A DNA stretch of 6,075 nucleotides from Bacillota bacterium (GTDB lineage: Bacteria > Bacillota > Dethiobacteria > DTU022), in NCBI GenBank assembly GCA_012510325.1, contig JAAZIG010000233.1:1-6075 (forward strand). Direction: 5' to 3'. A program made the translations under genes and the position numbers. The notes beneath the pieces are model-generated. The model ran no database searches. It worked only from the letters and a program-made list of their open reading frames with translations, and was not told the origin of the DNA. Of this stretch, positions 1 to 5,119 are shown piece after piece (position 1 is the stretch's first letter; each line of letters starts with the position of its first letter).

Positions 1-3
1 TGA

Positions 4-11
4 GGGGGTGA
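4..11 (+). promoter_or_regulatory. Shine-Dalgarno of the HDAC-family gene
   Basis: GGGGGTGA lies 8 bases before the ATG at 20. It overlaps the alternative GTG at 8 and so argues for the ATG start. Confidence 0.6.
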
Positions 12-19
12 AAGAGCGC

Positions 20-769
20 ATGAAGGTGGTTTATCATGAAGATTACAACCAGGTTTACACCTCTGACCCCGCCGCTTCCTCCGGAAGAATACGGGTTGTT
101 GAAGAGGCACTTAAGGGAAAAGTCGACTTCGTTAAACCGGAGCCGGCCTCGAAAAAGGATCTGCTCCGGCTGCACACCCCGGCGCATCTCCATTCTGTGG
201 AACGCGAAGGGATCTACGAAATTGCCGCTCTGGCGGCCGGCGGTGCCATCAAAGCGGCTGAAATCGGCTTGTCCGAGCCCTGCTTTGCCCTGATCCGCCC
301 TCCCGGGCATCACGCTTCAGCGAATAGGTCCTGGGAATTTTGTTACTTTAACAATATGGCCATCGCCCTGGAGAAACTCAAATTTCAGGGAAAAATAGAA
401 AAAGCGTTCATCCTCGATTTTGATCTGCACTATGGTGACGGCAACGTCAACCTTCTGGGAAACAAAGAATACGTGACCATCCTCAATCCGACTGCCCAGG
501 AGCGCGGTGCCTACCTGCAGTCGGTGGAAAAAGCGCTGGCGCAAACAGATGCCGATATGATCGCCGCCTCCGCCGGATTCGACAATCACGAAGATGACTG
601 GGGCGGGCTTCTGGCAACAGAGGATTACACCGCCATGGGCAGGCTGATGCGGGAAGCGGCCCGGCGCAACGTAGGCGGTTGTTTCGGCATCCTCGAGGGC
701 GGCTACAATCACAGTGTTTTGGGGAAAAATGTGCTGGCCTTTGTCGAAGGGCTAAAAGGTCCGTTGTAG
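20..769 (+). CDS. Histone deacetylase / acetylpolyamine amidohydrolase family protein
   Basis: Predicted cytoplasmic zinc-dependent amidohydrolase of the HDAC/AcuC/acetylpolyamine amidohydrolase superfamily, 249 residues. Numbered from the ATG at 20, the family signature is complete: RPPGHHA with tandem His97-His98, DFDLHYGDG with zinc ligands Asp135 and His137, SAGFD with the third ligand Asp188, and LEGGYN with catalytic Tyr229. These residues support an active deacetylase fold. The protein is shorter than typical members (about 300-370 residues) because loops are reduced. The ATG at 20 is preferred to the in-frame GTG at 8, because GGGGGTGA at 4-11 gives the ATG a Shine-Dalgarno with normal spacing while the GTG would lie inside it. 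A TGA at 1-3 could end an upstream gene. There is no signal peptide or membrane segment. Substrate (acetyl-lysine, acetylated small molecule or acetylpolyamine) cannot be told from sequence. It is convergent with all other genes here and ends at its own terminator. Confidence 0.93.
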   Translation: MKVVYHEDYNQVYTSDPAASSGRIRVVEEALKGKVDFVKPEPASKKDLLRLHTPAHLHSVEREGIYEIAALAAGGAIKAAEIGLSEPCFALIRPPGHHASANRSWEFCYFNNMAIALEKLKFQGKIEKAFILDFDLHYGDGNVNLLGNKEYVTILNPTAQERGAYLQSVEKALAQTDADMIAASAGFDNHEDDWGGLLATEDYTAMGRLMREAARRNVGGCFGILEGGYNHSVLGKNVLAFVEGLKGPL

Positions 770-820
770 GCGGGGAAAGACGAAAGTGATCGTCCTTGCC
801 ACCAATCCCGCTCCACCAAC

Positions 821-842
821 AAAAAAGTGCCGGGACCGTCCC
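821..842. repeat. Possible intergenic REP-like motif
   Basis: AAAAAAGTGC is followed by GGGAC-C-GTCCC (832-842), a short perfect inverted repeat in the gap after the HDAC-family gene. From memory, similar GTGCCGGGAC/GTCCC-type motifs recur between genes of some Clostridia. Copy number cannot be judged from one window. Confidence 0.25.
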
Positions 843-869
843 AACCAGTTTATCGCTAATCGCTCTGGA

Positions 870-888
870 ACGTTAACCATACGTTAAC
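870..888. repeat. Direct repeat of ACGTTAAC
   Basis: ACGTTAAC occurs at 870-877 and 881-888, 11 bases apart start to start, each containing the palindrome GTTAAC. It lies just before the terminator stem at 889. One helical turn of spacing is compatible with a protein-binding site, but no regulator is known for it. Confidence 0.3.
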
Positions 889-914
889 ATGGCGCCTGTG
901 GGCGCTATTTTTTT
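889..914 (+). terminator. Rho-independent terminator of the HDAC-family gene
   Basis: ATGGCGCC (889-896) pairs with GGCGCTAT (901-908) through an 8-bp stem with one G-U wobble and a TGTG tetraloop. Seven Ts (908-914) follow. This is 120 bases past the HDAC-family stop, on the same strand. Confidence 0.85.
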
Positions 915-946
915 CGTTATATTTTCTTTTCACTGTTGTACATAAA

Positions 947-983
947 AGAACTGATAACGCCGTCGGAACACGTTATCAGTTCT
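947..983 (-). terminator. Perfect 13-bp inverted repeat, probable terminator of the minus-strand operon
   Basis: AGAACTGATAACG (947-959) and CGTTATCAGTTCT (971-983) are exact reverse complements around an 11-base loop. Read on the minus strand, the hairpin starts about 48 bases after the stop of the ArsC/Spx-like gene and runs into TTTTATG, a short U tract. On the plus strand no T run follows. It therefore most likely terminates the selenoprotein operon, with a weak U tract. An operator or other structured element is possible. Confidence 0.6.
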
Positions 984-1030
984 GCAAGCAGTGCTCTATG
1001 ATCAATTTGGTCAGCCCGTTAGCTGCTCAC

Positions 1031-1384
1031 TTATCCTTTTCCCAGCAGTGCCTCCATCTCTTCCTGACGAAAGCCCCGGACCAGCTTCGCCCCATCGGTG
1101 AGCAGGGGGCGGTACAGAGCTCGCGGATTCTTGAGGACCAGGGCCGCCGTCTCTGCAGGGGTAATCTCCTGCAGGTCGGCGCCGCTGTCTCTCACAGCCT
1201 TGCTGCGAGGGTTGAGGAGCTCTTTGACGGTGATACCACCGATCTCAGCCAACTTCTCCAGCTCTTCAAGAGCAGGCGGCTCCTTTAAGATGTTGCGATA
1301 GTCGTACTCCGCACCTGCCTGCGAAAGCCACGCTTTCGCCTTCTGACAGGTTGATCATGCGGGGAAACAGTAGAATGTGAGCAT
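1031..1384 (-). CDS. ArsC/Spx-like thioredoxin-fold selenoprotein (U-x-x-C), UGA at 1355-1357 read as Sec
   Basis: Reading through the TGA at 1355-1357 gives 117 residues, a normal size for the ArsC/Spx/YffB family. The N terminus is MLTFYCFPA-U-STCQKAKAWL, matching the family pattern in which C-x-x-C follows the first beta strand. Sec10 replaces the first Cys and Cys13 is kept. Downstream family marks are EPPALEELEKL (35-45), ELLNPRSKAVR (55-65), and YRPLL with Arg92 followed by DGAKLVRGF (97-105). Without readthrough, the frame would start only at an internal TTG (1252) and lose the redox motif. AGGGAG (1395-1400) lies 10 bases before the ATG at 1384. A strong SECIS-like hairpin follows the UGA. 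It is 68 bases after the peroxiredoxin stop with no terminator between, so co-transcription is likely. A glutaredoxin-like reductase role is inferred; arsenate reduction or Spx-type RNA polymerase binding is not shown. Confidence 0.88.
1314..1350 (-). promoter_or_regulatory. SECIS element of the ArsC/Spx-like selenoprotein gene
   Basis: On the minus strand GCGAAAGC (1339-1332) pairs perfectly with GCTTTCGC (1328-1321) across the loop GUG (1331-1329). An outer helix CCUG/CAGG (1350-1347 with 1317-1314) extends it past an internal loop. The apical loop lies 24-26 bases after the UGA and begins with G-U. This agrees with the known bacterial SECIS pattern: a hairpin inside the coding region close behind the UGA, with a guanine at the start of a small loop that SelB recognises. 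Confidence 0.85.
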
Positions 1385-1394
1385 GAGCGGCCAA

Positions 1395-1400
1395 CTCCCT
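1395..1400 (-). promoter_or_regulatory. Shine-Dalgarno fixing the ArsC/Spx-like start upstream of the UGA
   Basis: AGGGAG read on the minus strand, 10 bases before the ATG at 1384. It shows that translation begins ahead of the in-frame TGA and not at the downstream TTG. Confidence 0.65.
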
Positions 1401-1452
1401 TCGATCTGCCTGTGCAAACACAACTTTTGAGATTAACCTTTGAGCCTGTCTA

Positions 1453-2070
1453 CTACTCTCCGATCTTCCAAACCTTCCAGACATTCCCCACAAGGTCAGG
1501 CGAAGGCTTCAGGCTTTTCTTGCCCGGTTGCCAGCCGGCCGGGGTAGGCTCTCCTGTCTTCCGAACATGCTGAAATGCTTTGACCTGCCGGGAAAGCTCT
1601 TCAAAATTGCGGCCCACCGGCGGTGTCAAAACCTCCATCGCTTGAATAATCCCATCGGGGTCGATTAAAAACCTGCCACGGACGTTGACGCCCTCTTCCT
1701 CGTTGTACACCCCATAAAGTCGGCCAATATTCCCTCCGGTATCGGAAAGCATCGGATAAGGCACCCCACCGGGGACCATCTGGGATAGTTCAAGCTCCTG
1801 CCAGATCTTATGCGAAAACTGGCTGTCCACACTGCAGGAGAAAACCTCCACGCCCAATTCCTTCAGCTCGTCGTTTCTGGCGGCAACTGACGCCAATTCG
1901 GTCGGTCAAACGAAGGTAAAATCTCCCGGGTAGAAACAGAGCACCACCCATTTGCCCCGATAATCAGATAGCTTGATCTTCTTAAAACCGCCGTCTACAA
2001 AAGCATCTGTTACAAAATCCGGCGCTTCCCGCCCAACCAATACCTGATACCTTCCTTCTTCACAACTCAT
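1453..2070 (-). CDS. prxU: Selenocysteine peroxiredoxin, AhpC/typical 2-Cys class, UGA at 1906-1908 read as Sec
   Basis: Thiol (here selenol) peroxidase reducing hydrogen peroxide and organic hydroperoxides in the cytoplasm. Reading through the TGA at 1906-1908 gives 205 residues, the usual AhpC/Prx1 length. The active site is FYPGDFTFV-U-PTELASV, with Sec55 exactly at the peroxidatic cysteine and Thr52 of the T-x-x-C motif kept. Later marks are VDSQFSHKIW (81-90), YPMLSD (105-110), and VRGRFLIDPDG with catalytic Arg131. The C-terminal motif normally reading V-C-P-A-G-W is P-T-P-A-G-W (175-180), so the resolving Cys is gone (Thr176) and a 1-Sec mechanism with an external reductant is likely. 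Other cysteines are 3, 45 and 79. The start is set by AAGGAGG 8 bases before the ATG at 2070. It lies 49 bases behind the perR-like gene and ahead of a second selenoprotein gene. Without recoding, the gene appears as two unrelated fragments. Confidence 0.92.
1877..1896 (-). promoter_or_regulatory. Candidate SECIS element of the peroxiredoxin gene
   Basis: Starting 10 bases after the UGA, UUGGCG (1896-1891) pairs with CGCCAG (1882-1877) around the loop UCAGUUGC, with one U-G pair. An alternative fold GGC/GCC leaves GUCAGUU as loop, beginning with G-U. Position fits a bacterial SECIS, though the stem is shorter than that of the downstream gene. Folding was done by eye. Confidence 0.55.
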
Positions 2071-2078
2071 GCTAGCAA

Positions 2079-2085
2079 CCTCCTT
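2079..2085 (-). promoter_or_regulatory. Strong Shine-Dalgarno of the selenoperoxiredoxin gene
   Basis: AAGGAGG read on the minus strand, 8 bases before the ATG at 2070. It excludes the in-frame upstream ATG at 2163, which lies inside the perR-like gene. Confidence 0.85.
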
Positions 2086-2119
2086 GTGAGTATGTTGGCA
2101 CAACCCCGGTCCCTGACCC

Positions 2120-2533
2120 TTATTCAGAGAGGCACCGGGGACAGGCTCCTCTAAAAAAAACATTCCTTTCTGTTACGGCAAACCTCTCCAGCCCTTCGGT
2201 TTCCAGAAGAGCGAGATTCACGGCAAAGTCATAGATTTTGCCGCAGCGGGTACACTGGAAATGGCCGTGATCGCTGATATCGGCATCATAATGAGCTTCG
2301 CAGTCCTCCCCGTACAGCAGCCGGGCCAGCCCGGCCTCCACCAGCAAACCGACCGTTTTATAGACCGTCGCTTTCGAAAGTGTCGGTATCGCCGGTAGCA
2401 GGCTGGTATGGATCATCTCCACGGTCGGATGCTCCGTTGTGTGTGACAGGTATTCCAGAATTTTGATCCGGGCAATTGACGGCCGGATACTTTTTGAACG
2501 CAGCAAACTGATGGCACTTTCTACCTTGTTCAA
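2120..2533 (-). CDS. perR: PerR-like peroxide-responsive Fur-family repressor
   Basis: Fur-superfamily metal-dependent repressor, 137 residues. An N-terminal winged helix (about 1-80, with TLSKATVYKTVGLL as recognition region) is followed by a metal-binding dimerisation domain. Residues matching the Bacillus subtilis PerR regulatory site are all visible: His in EHPTVE (35), Asp in HYDADISD, two His in DHGHF, and Asp in KIYDF, where Fur proteins usually have Glu. The structural zinc site is present as CTRC and CPRC. This points to PerR (Fe/Mn sensing of peroxide by histidine oxidation) and away from Fur or Zur. It lies 49 bases upstream of the selenoperoxiredoxin on the same strand, so co-transcription and autoregulation are likely. 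The start is uncertain: the only candidate of suitable length is TTG at 2531-2533, but AGGGGAG at 2534-2540 touches it with no spacer. A run of eight Ts (2153-2160 region) codes for V-F-F near the C terminus. Confidence 0.88.
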   Translation of the reverse strand: MNKVESAISLLRSKSIRPSIARIKILEYLSHTTEHPTVEMIHTSLLPAIPTLSKATVYKTVGLLVEAGLARLLYGEDCEAHYDADISDHGHFQCTRCGKIYDFAVNLALLETEGLERFAVTERNVFFRGACPRCLSE

Positions 2534-2591
2534 CTCCCCTGAGACTTGATCTCTCCACCAGCCAAATTGAAATCATTATTAGTATGTACTC

Positions 2592-2624
2592 ATTACAATA
2601 ATATATTGATTATGTTTTTGTCCA
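2592..2624 (-). promoter_or_regulatory. Candidate promoter and Per-box-like site for the perR-prxU operon
   Basis: On the minus strand TGGACA (2624-2619) and TATTAT (2603-2598) form a plausible sigma-A promoter with a short 15-base spacer. The -10 overlaps ATTATTGTAAT (2602-2592), which shares about 7 of 10 positions with the core of the PerR consensus TTATAATNATTATAA and carries ATTA/TAAT symmetry. A repressor bound there would block the promoter. The match is partial and found by eye. Confidence 0.3.
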
Positions 2625-2654
2625 GTTATATTATGGTATTTGTCGGGATAGTTG

Positions 2655-2666
2655 AAAATATATTTT
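2655..2666. repeat. 12-bp AT palindrome between the kinase gene and perR
   Basis: AAAATATATTTT is a perfect palindrome in the AT-rich gap 2534-2744. It could be an operator half of the perR control region or only base composition. A weak hairpin CTGCG/CGCAG (2669-2687, 9-base loop) lies next to it and, on the minus strand, runs into ATAAAATATATTTT. That hairpin may slow or end transcription coming from the kinase gene. Confidence 0.3.
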
Positions 2667-2744
2667 ATCTGCGAACAGACGCCGCAGTGGGTACCTCAAA
2701 AAAAGAAATCCCTTCGCCAGCAGAACGGATATTTTTGTCGATTT

Positions 2745-4061
2745 TCAAAGTTTGAGTTCAAACCAAAATGTACTCCCTTTCCCTATCTCCGAAACAACAC
2801 CGTAACTGCCTCCGTGCAGCTCGATGATTCTTTTTACGATGGATAAACCAAAACCGGTGCCCGTTGCTTCGCGTTTGTTAATTTTATCTTTTTTGTGATA
2901 GCGATCCCATATAAAAGGCAAGTCATCTTCAGCAATACCTTCTCCGCTATCCATAATCCTAATTATTACACTATCCTCGGTGGTTTTCTGCAGTACTGTT
3001 ATCAACCGATTATCGCCGGAATAGTTGACAGCGTTAATTAAAATATTGTAGAAGGCCCGGTCGATCTTTGTTTCATCGGCATTCACATAAACATCCTTAT
3101 CATGGTTGAAGATGATTTTAAATCCATCTGTTGTCAACAATTTGCCGACTCGTTCTGTGGTTTCAGATATTTTTTCGGTAAGGTTAAATTTTGATCTGTT
3201 GAGCTGCTCCATTTCACATTCATATTTCGACAGATCGAGGATATCGTTTACCAGGATGGTCAGGCGTCTTGTTTCGTCCATGATCATCTTGGTCTGTTCC
3301 GGCGTGATTTCACCGGGAAAGTCATTCATCATTTCGGCATAGCTGTAGATCAAGGCAAGGGGAGTTCGGAGATCGTGGGACACATTCGCCAGCAAATCAC
3401 GCCGCAAACCTTCCACTTTACCAAGCTCGACCGCCGCTGTGTTCAGCGTATCGGAGAGAGCGATGATTTCATAGAACCCTTTACCCGAAAAACGGGTGTC
3501 ATATTTCCCTTCGGCAAGAGTCAGGGCACTCCGGTTAATATCCTCAATCGGTTTGGAAATCCGCCTTGAAATTATCCCGGCTAAGAACACGGAAAATATG
3601 AACATTATGGCGGTAATAAGATATAGTTGTGTCCGCAGCGTTGAAACAGTAGCGCTTACCGGGGTGATCAAGGCATAAAATGTTAAGGACACCGTCGCTC
3701 CTGTTTTAAAAGTGAACATTTTTGTTTTGGTAATCGCTTCAAACGGTGGATTTACTCTTTGGTCACGTGGATTAAATCGCTGACTTTCAGGTCTTTGCGG
3801 CGGGACAAAGTCCGCGGTGTAGGATACTAAAATATCATTTTCCAGCTGTATATCGTGCAATATGGCTGGAAGCTCCGGATTGTCAATTTCCTTTTCCACT
3901 GTCGCGATAACTCGATTCAGCTCTTGCCTGCGGATAAACTTATACATATCGTTTAAGAACACCGTTTGAAACAACCATAAGATCACCAGAAGCAGAGCGC
4001 AAAAGCCCAGCAGGAACATAAACACTTTCCATTTTAAGCGCAGTTCTCCCAAATTGAACAT
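2745..4061 (-). CDS. Membrane sensor histidine kinase (HAMP-HisKA-HATPase_c)
   Basis: Sensor kinase of an OmpR-type two-component system, 438 residues, complete. Order: transmembrane helix at about 14-33, an extracytoplasmic sensing segment (about 35-140) with no recognised domain, second transmembrane helix about 144-165, HAMP linker starting RRISKPIEDI, HisKA with the phosphorylation motif NVSHDLRTPL, then the ATPase domain with N box (FYNILINAVNYSG), G1 (DSGEGI), F-like box (PFIWDRYHK) and G2 (GTGFGLSIVKR). All catalytic motifs are intact. The ATG at 4061 is preceded by GAGGG (4071-4075) with 9 bases of spacing and lies 5 bases after the true end of the response regulator frame. The two form one transcription unit and the kinase presumably phosphorylates that regulator, but the regulator carries an in-frame TGA. 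The signal sensed is unknown. Confidence 0.95.
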   Translation of the reverse strand: MFNLGELRLKWKVFMFLLGFCALLLVILWLFQTVFLNDMYKFIRRQELNRVIATVEKEIDNPELPAILHDIQLENDILVSYTADFVPPQRPESQRFNPRDQRVNPPFEAITKTKMFTFKTGATVSLTFYALITPVSATVSTLRTQLYLITAIMFIFSVFLAGIISRRISKPIEDINRSALTLAEGKYDTRFSGKGFYEIIALSDTLNTAAVELGKVEGLRRDLLANVSHDLRTPLALIYSYAEMMNDFPGEITPEQTKMIMDETRRLTILVNDILDLSKYECEMEQLNRSKFNLTEKISETTERVGKLLTTDGFKIIFNHDKDVYVNADETKIDRAFYNILINAVNYSGDNRLITVLQKTTEDSVIIRIMDSGEGIAEDDLPFIWDRYHKKDKINKREATGTGFGLSIVKRIIELHGGSYGVVSEIGKGSTFWFELKL

Positions 4062-4066
4062 TAGGA

Positions 4067-4744
4067 TTATCCCTCGAATCTATACCCCAAGCCGCGTAAG
4101 GTGGTAATGTAATCGTTATAGGGCCTGATCGCTTTCCGCAGTAGCTTCATATGCGTATCCAGTGTCCGGTCGTCGCCGCAGTAATCGAAGCCTCATACCT
4201 CGGTCAAGATCTTTTCACGCGGTACTGCTATGTTTTTATTCCGGATCAAAAAAAACAACAGATCATATACTCTTGGAGCCATCTCCACTTGCTCTCCGTC
4301 AACAAACACTTTATACGCTGTCATGTCAGCCTTAAAGCCGCCTTTTGTAAAAACAATATGCCCCTCGCTGTCAGTAACATTTTTACCTGCTCTGCGCAAA
4401 ATCGCACCGATTCTAAGCATGATTTCTTTGGATGAAAACGGCTTTACAACATAGTCATCAACCCCAACTTCAAAGCCGAGCACTTTGTCGTATTCTTCAC
4501 CTTTAGCCGAAAGCATGATCACTGGAACATCGGAAGTTTTACGAATTTCCCTGACCGCCGAAAACCCGTCAAGTTTTGGCATCATTATATCCATAATGAT
4601 GATATCAAAAGATCCCTTCCGGCATGCTTCCACCGCTTCAAGACCATTTTCCGCTTCGACGGTTTCATGTCCCTCAAACTGCGCATATCGTTTTAGTACG
4701 GTGCGAAGTCCCGCTTCATCGTCGCAGATCAATATTTTGGCCAT
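4067..4744 (-). pseudogene. OmpR/PhoB-family response regulator interrupted by an in-frame TGA (4193-4195)
   Basis: The receiver domain is complete: acidic pair Asp8-Asp9, phosphoacceptor Asp52 in IIIMDIMMPKLDG, Ser79 in VIMLSAKG and Lys101 in VVKPF. A winged-helix output domain starts near residue 130 and reads REKILTEV, then TGA at codon 184, then GFDYCGDDRTLDTHMKLLRK to the family-typical end TLRGLGYRFEG and TAA at 4067-4069. The complete frame is 225 codons, the normal OmpR length. In OmpR-family proteins the interrupted position is usually Trp (E-V-W-G), so TGG to TGA is one transition. Termination there would give 183 residues without the recognition helix and C-terminal wing, hence no DNA binding. 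No strong SECIS follows, only a 3-bp CGG/CCG helix. A nonsense mutation or sequence error is most likely; readthrough cannot be excluded. AAGGAG (4752-4757) lies 7 bases before the ATG. Confidence 0.85.
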
Positions 4745-4751
4745 GATGTCA

Positions 4752-4801
4752 CTCCTTCTTGCTATTTTTCACCATACCATATTTCTTTAAATGTAGTCTA
4801 A
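4752..4801 (-). promoter_or_regulatory. Candidate promoter and Shine-Dalgarno of the response regulator-kinase pair
   Basis: On the minus strand an extended -10, TGG followed by TATGGT (4776-4771), lies 19 bases after TTAGAC (4801-4796). AAGGAG (4757-4752) follows 7 bases before the ATG at 4744. The binding site is strong; the promoter is a weak match judged by eye. Confidence 0.4.
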
Positions 4802-4943
4802 TATTCTGTTGATTTTAATTTGAAGGTCGGCATCCGTGATAAGATATCGCTCATTTGAACATACCGTGGGGCATAACCACTGAGCATCGTTAGCGGCGCG
4901 ATGAGTACAAGCCCGGATCAGAAGAACAGTTATTCTTTTTCAT
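4798..4943 (-). pseudogene. Possible decayed start of a secreted protein gene
   Basis: AGGTGA (4956-4951) lies 7 bases before an ATG at 4943, a well-spaced ribosome binding site. The frame from that ATG (MKKNNCSSDPG...) stops at 4890. The shifted frame reads LFF, a TGA, then SGLVLIAPLTMLSGYAP and ends at TAG 4798-4800. Together these look like a positively charged start plus the hydrophobic core of a signal peptide, separated by a frameshift and a stop. No family is recognised and the remnant is short, so this may be chance. Confidence 0.3.
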
Positions 4944-5075
4944 ACTGAATTCACCTGCTAAGAGATGGTGCTTATGCATTAAGCGATATCGTAATGTGGT
5001 AATATAAATTTTCATTTAATCAATTCATGCGTAATTTAGCAACTTCGCTGAAAATACGCCTTCCCCTGGAGCGGC

Positions 5076-5095
5076 TAACGCTTTTTAAAGCGTTA
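5076..5095 (-). repeat. 9-bp inverted repeat downstream of the CotH-family gene
   Basis: TAACGCTTT and AAAGCGTTA are exact reverse complements with 2 bases between, 25 bases past the CotH-family stop on the minus strand. Neither strand has a following T run, so it may be a degenerate terminator or an mRNA 3'-end stabilising hairpin. Confidence 0.45.
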
Positions 5096-5119
5096 TTAAT
5101 TACAAATATGTTTTCTCCT

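Larger units (their letters stand above)
4745..5119. other. 375-base gap between the CotH-family gene and the response regulator
   Basis: No intact gene seen. It holds the regulator's promoter region (4745-4801), the possible decayed signal-peptide frame (4798-4943), and a hairpin at 5076-5095. A 41-codon frame (4890-5015, minus) lacks a ribosome binding site at its first ATG and is not called as a gene. Confidence 0.6.

Noticed and set aside
317..712. 131-residue minus-strand frame
   Set aside because: It lies antisense within the well-supported HDAC-family gene and shows no family features.
1266..1493. 75-residue minus-strand frame overlapping the selenoprotein region
   Set aside because: It runs out of frame through both the end of the peroxiredoxin gene and the start of the ArsC/Spx-like gene, with no family resemblance.
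2122..2150. GC-rich motif with GGCACCGGGGACAGGCTCC, similar to an intergenic REP-like repeat
   Set aside because: It codes for the G-A-C-P-R-C-L zinc-binding end of the PerR-like protein and needs no repeat explanation.
1906..2163. Peroxiredoxin N-terminal fragment starting at an ATG at 2163
   Set aside because: The extra N-terminal part overlaps the perR-like gene. AAGGAGG sets the start at 2070, and the apparent end is the Sec codon.
2745..2747. Readthrough of the kinase gene's TGA
   Set aside because: The preceding FWFELKL is a normal histidine kinase end, and the sequence after it shows no conserved protein.
4193..4195. Selenocysteine in the response regulator
   Set aside because: The site is a conserved Trp, not a redox Cys, and only a 3-bp helix follows the TGA.
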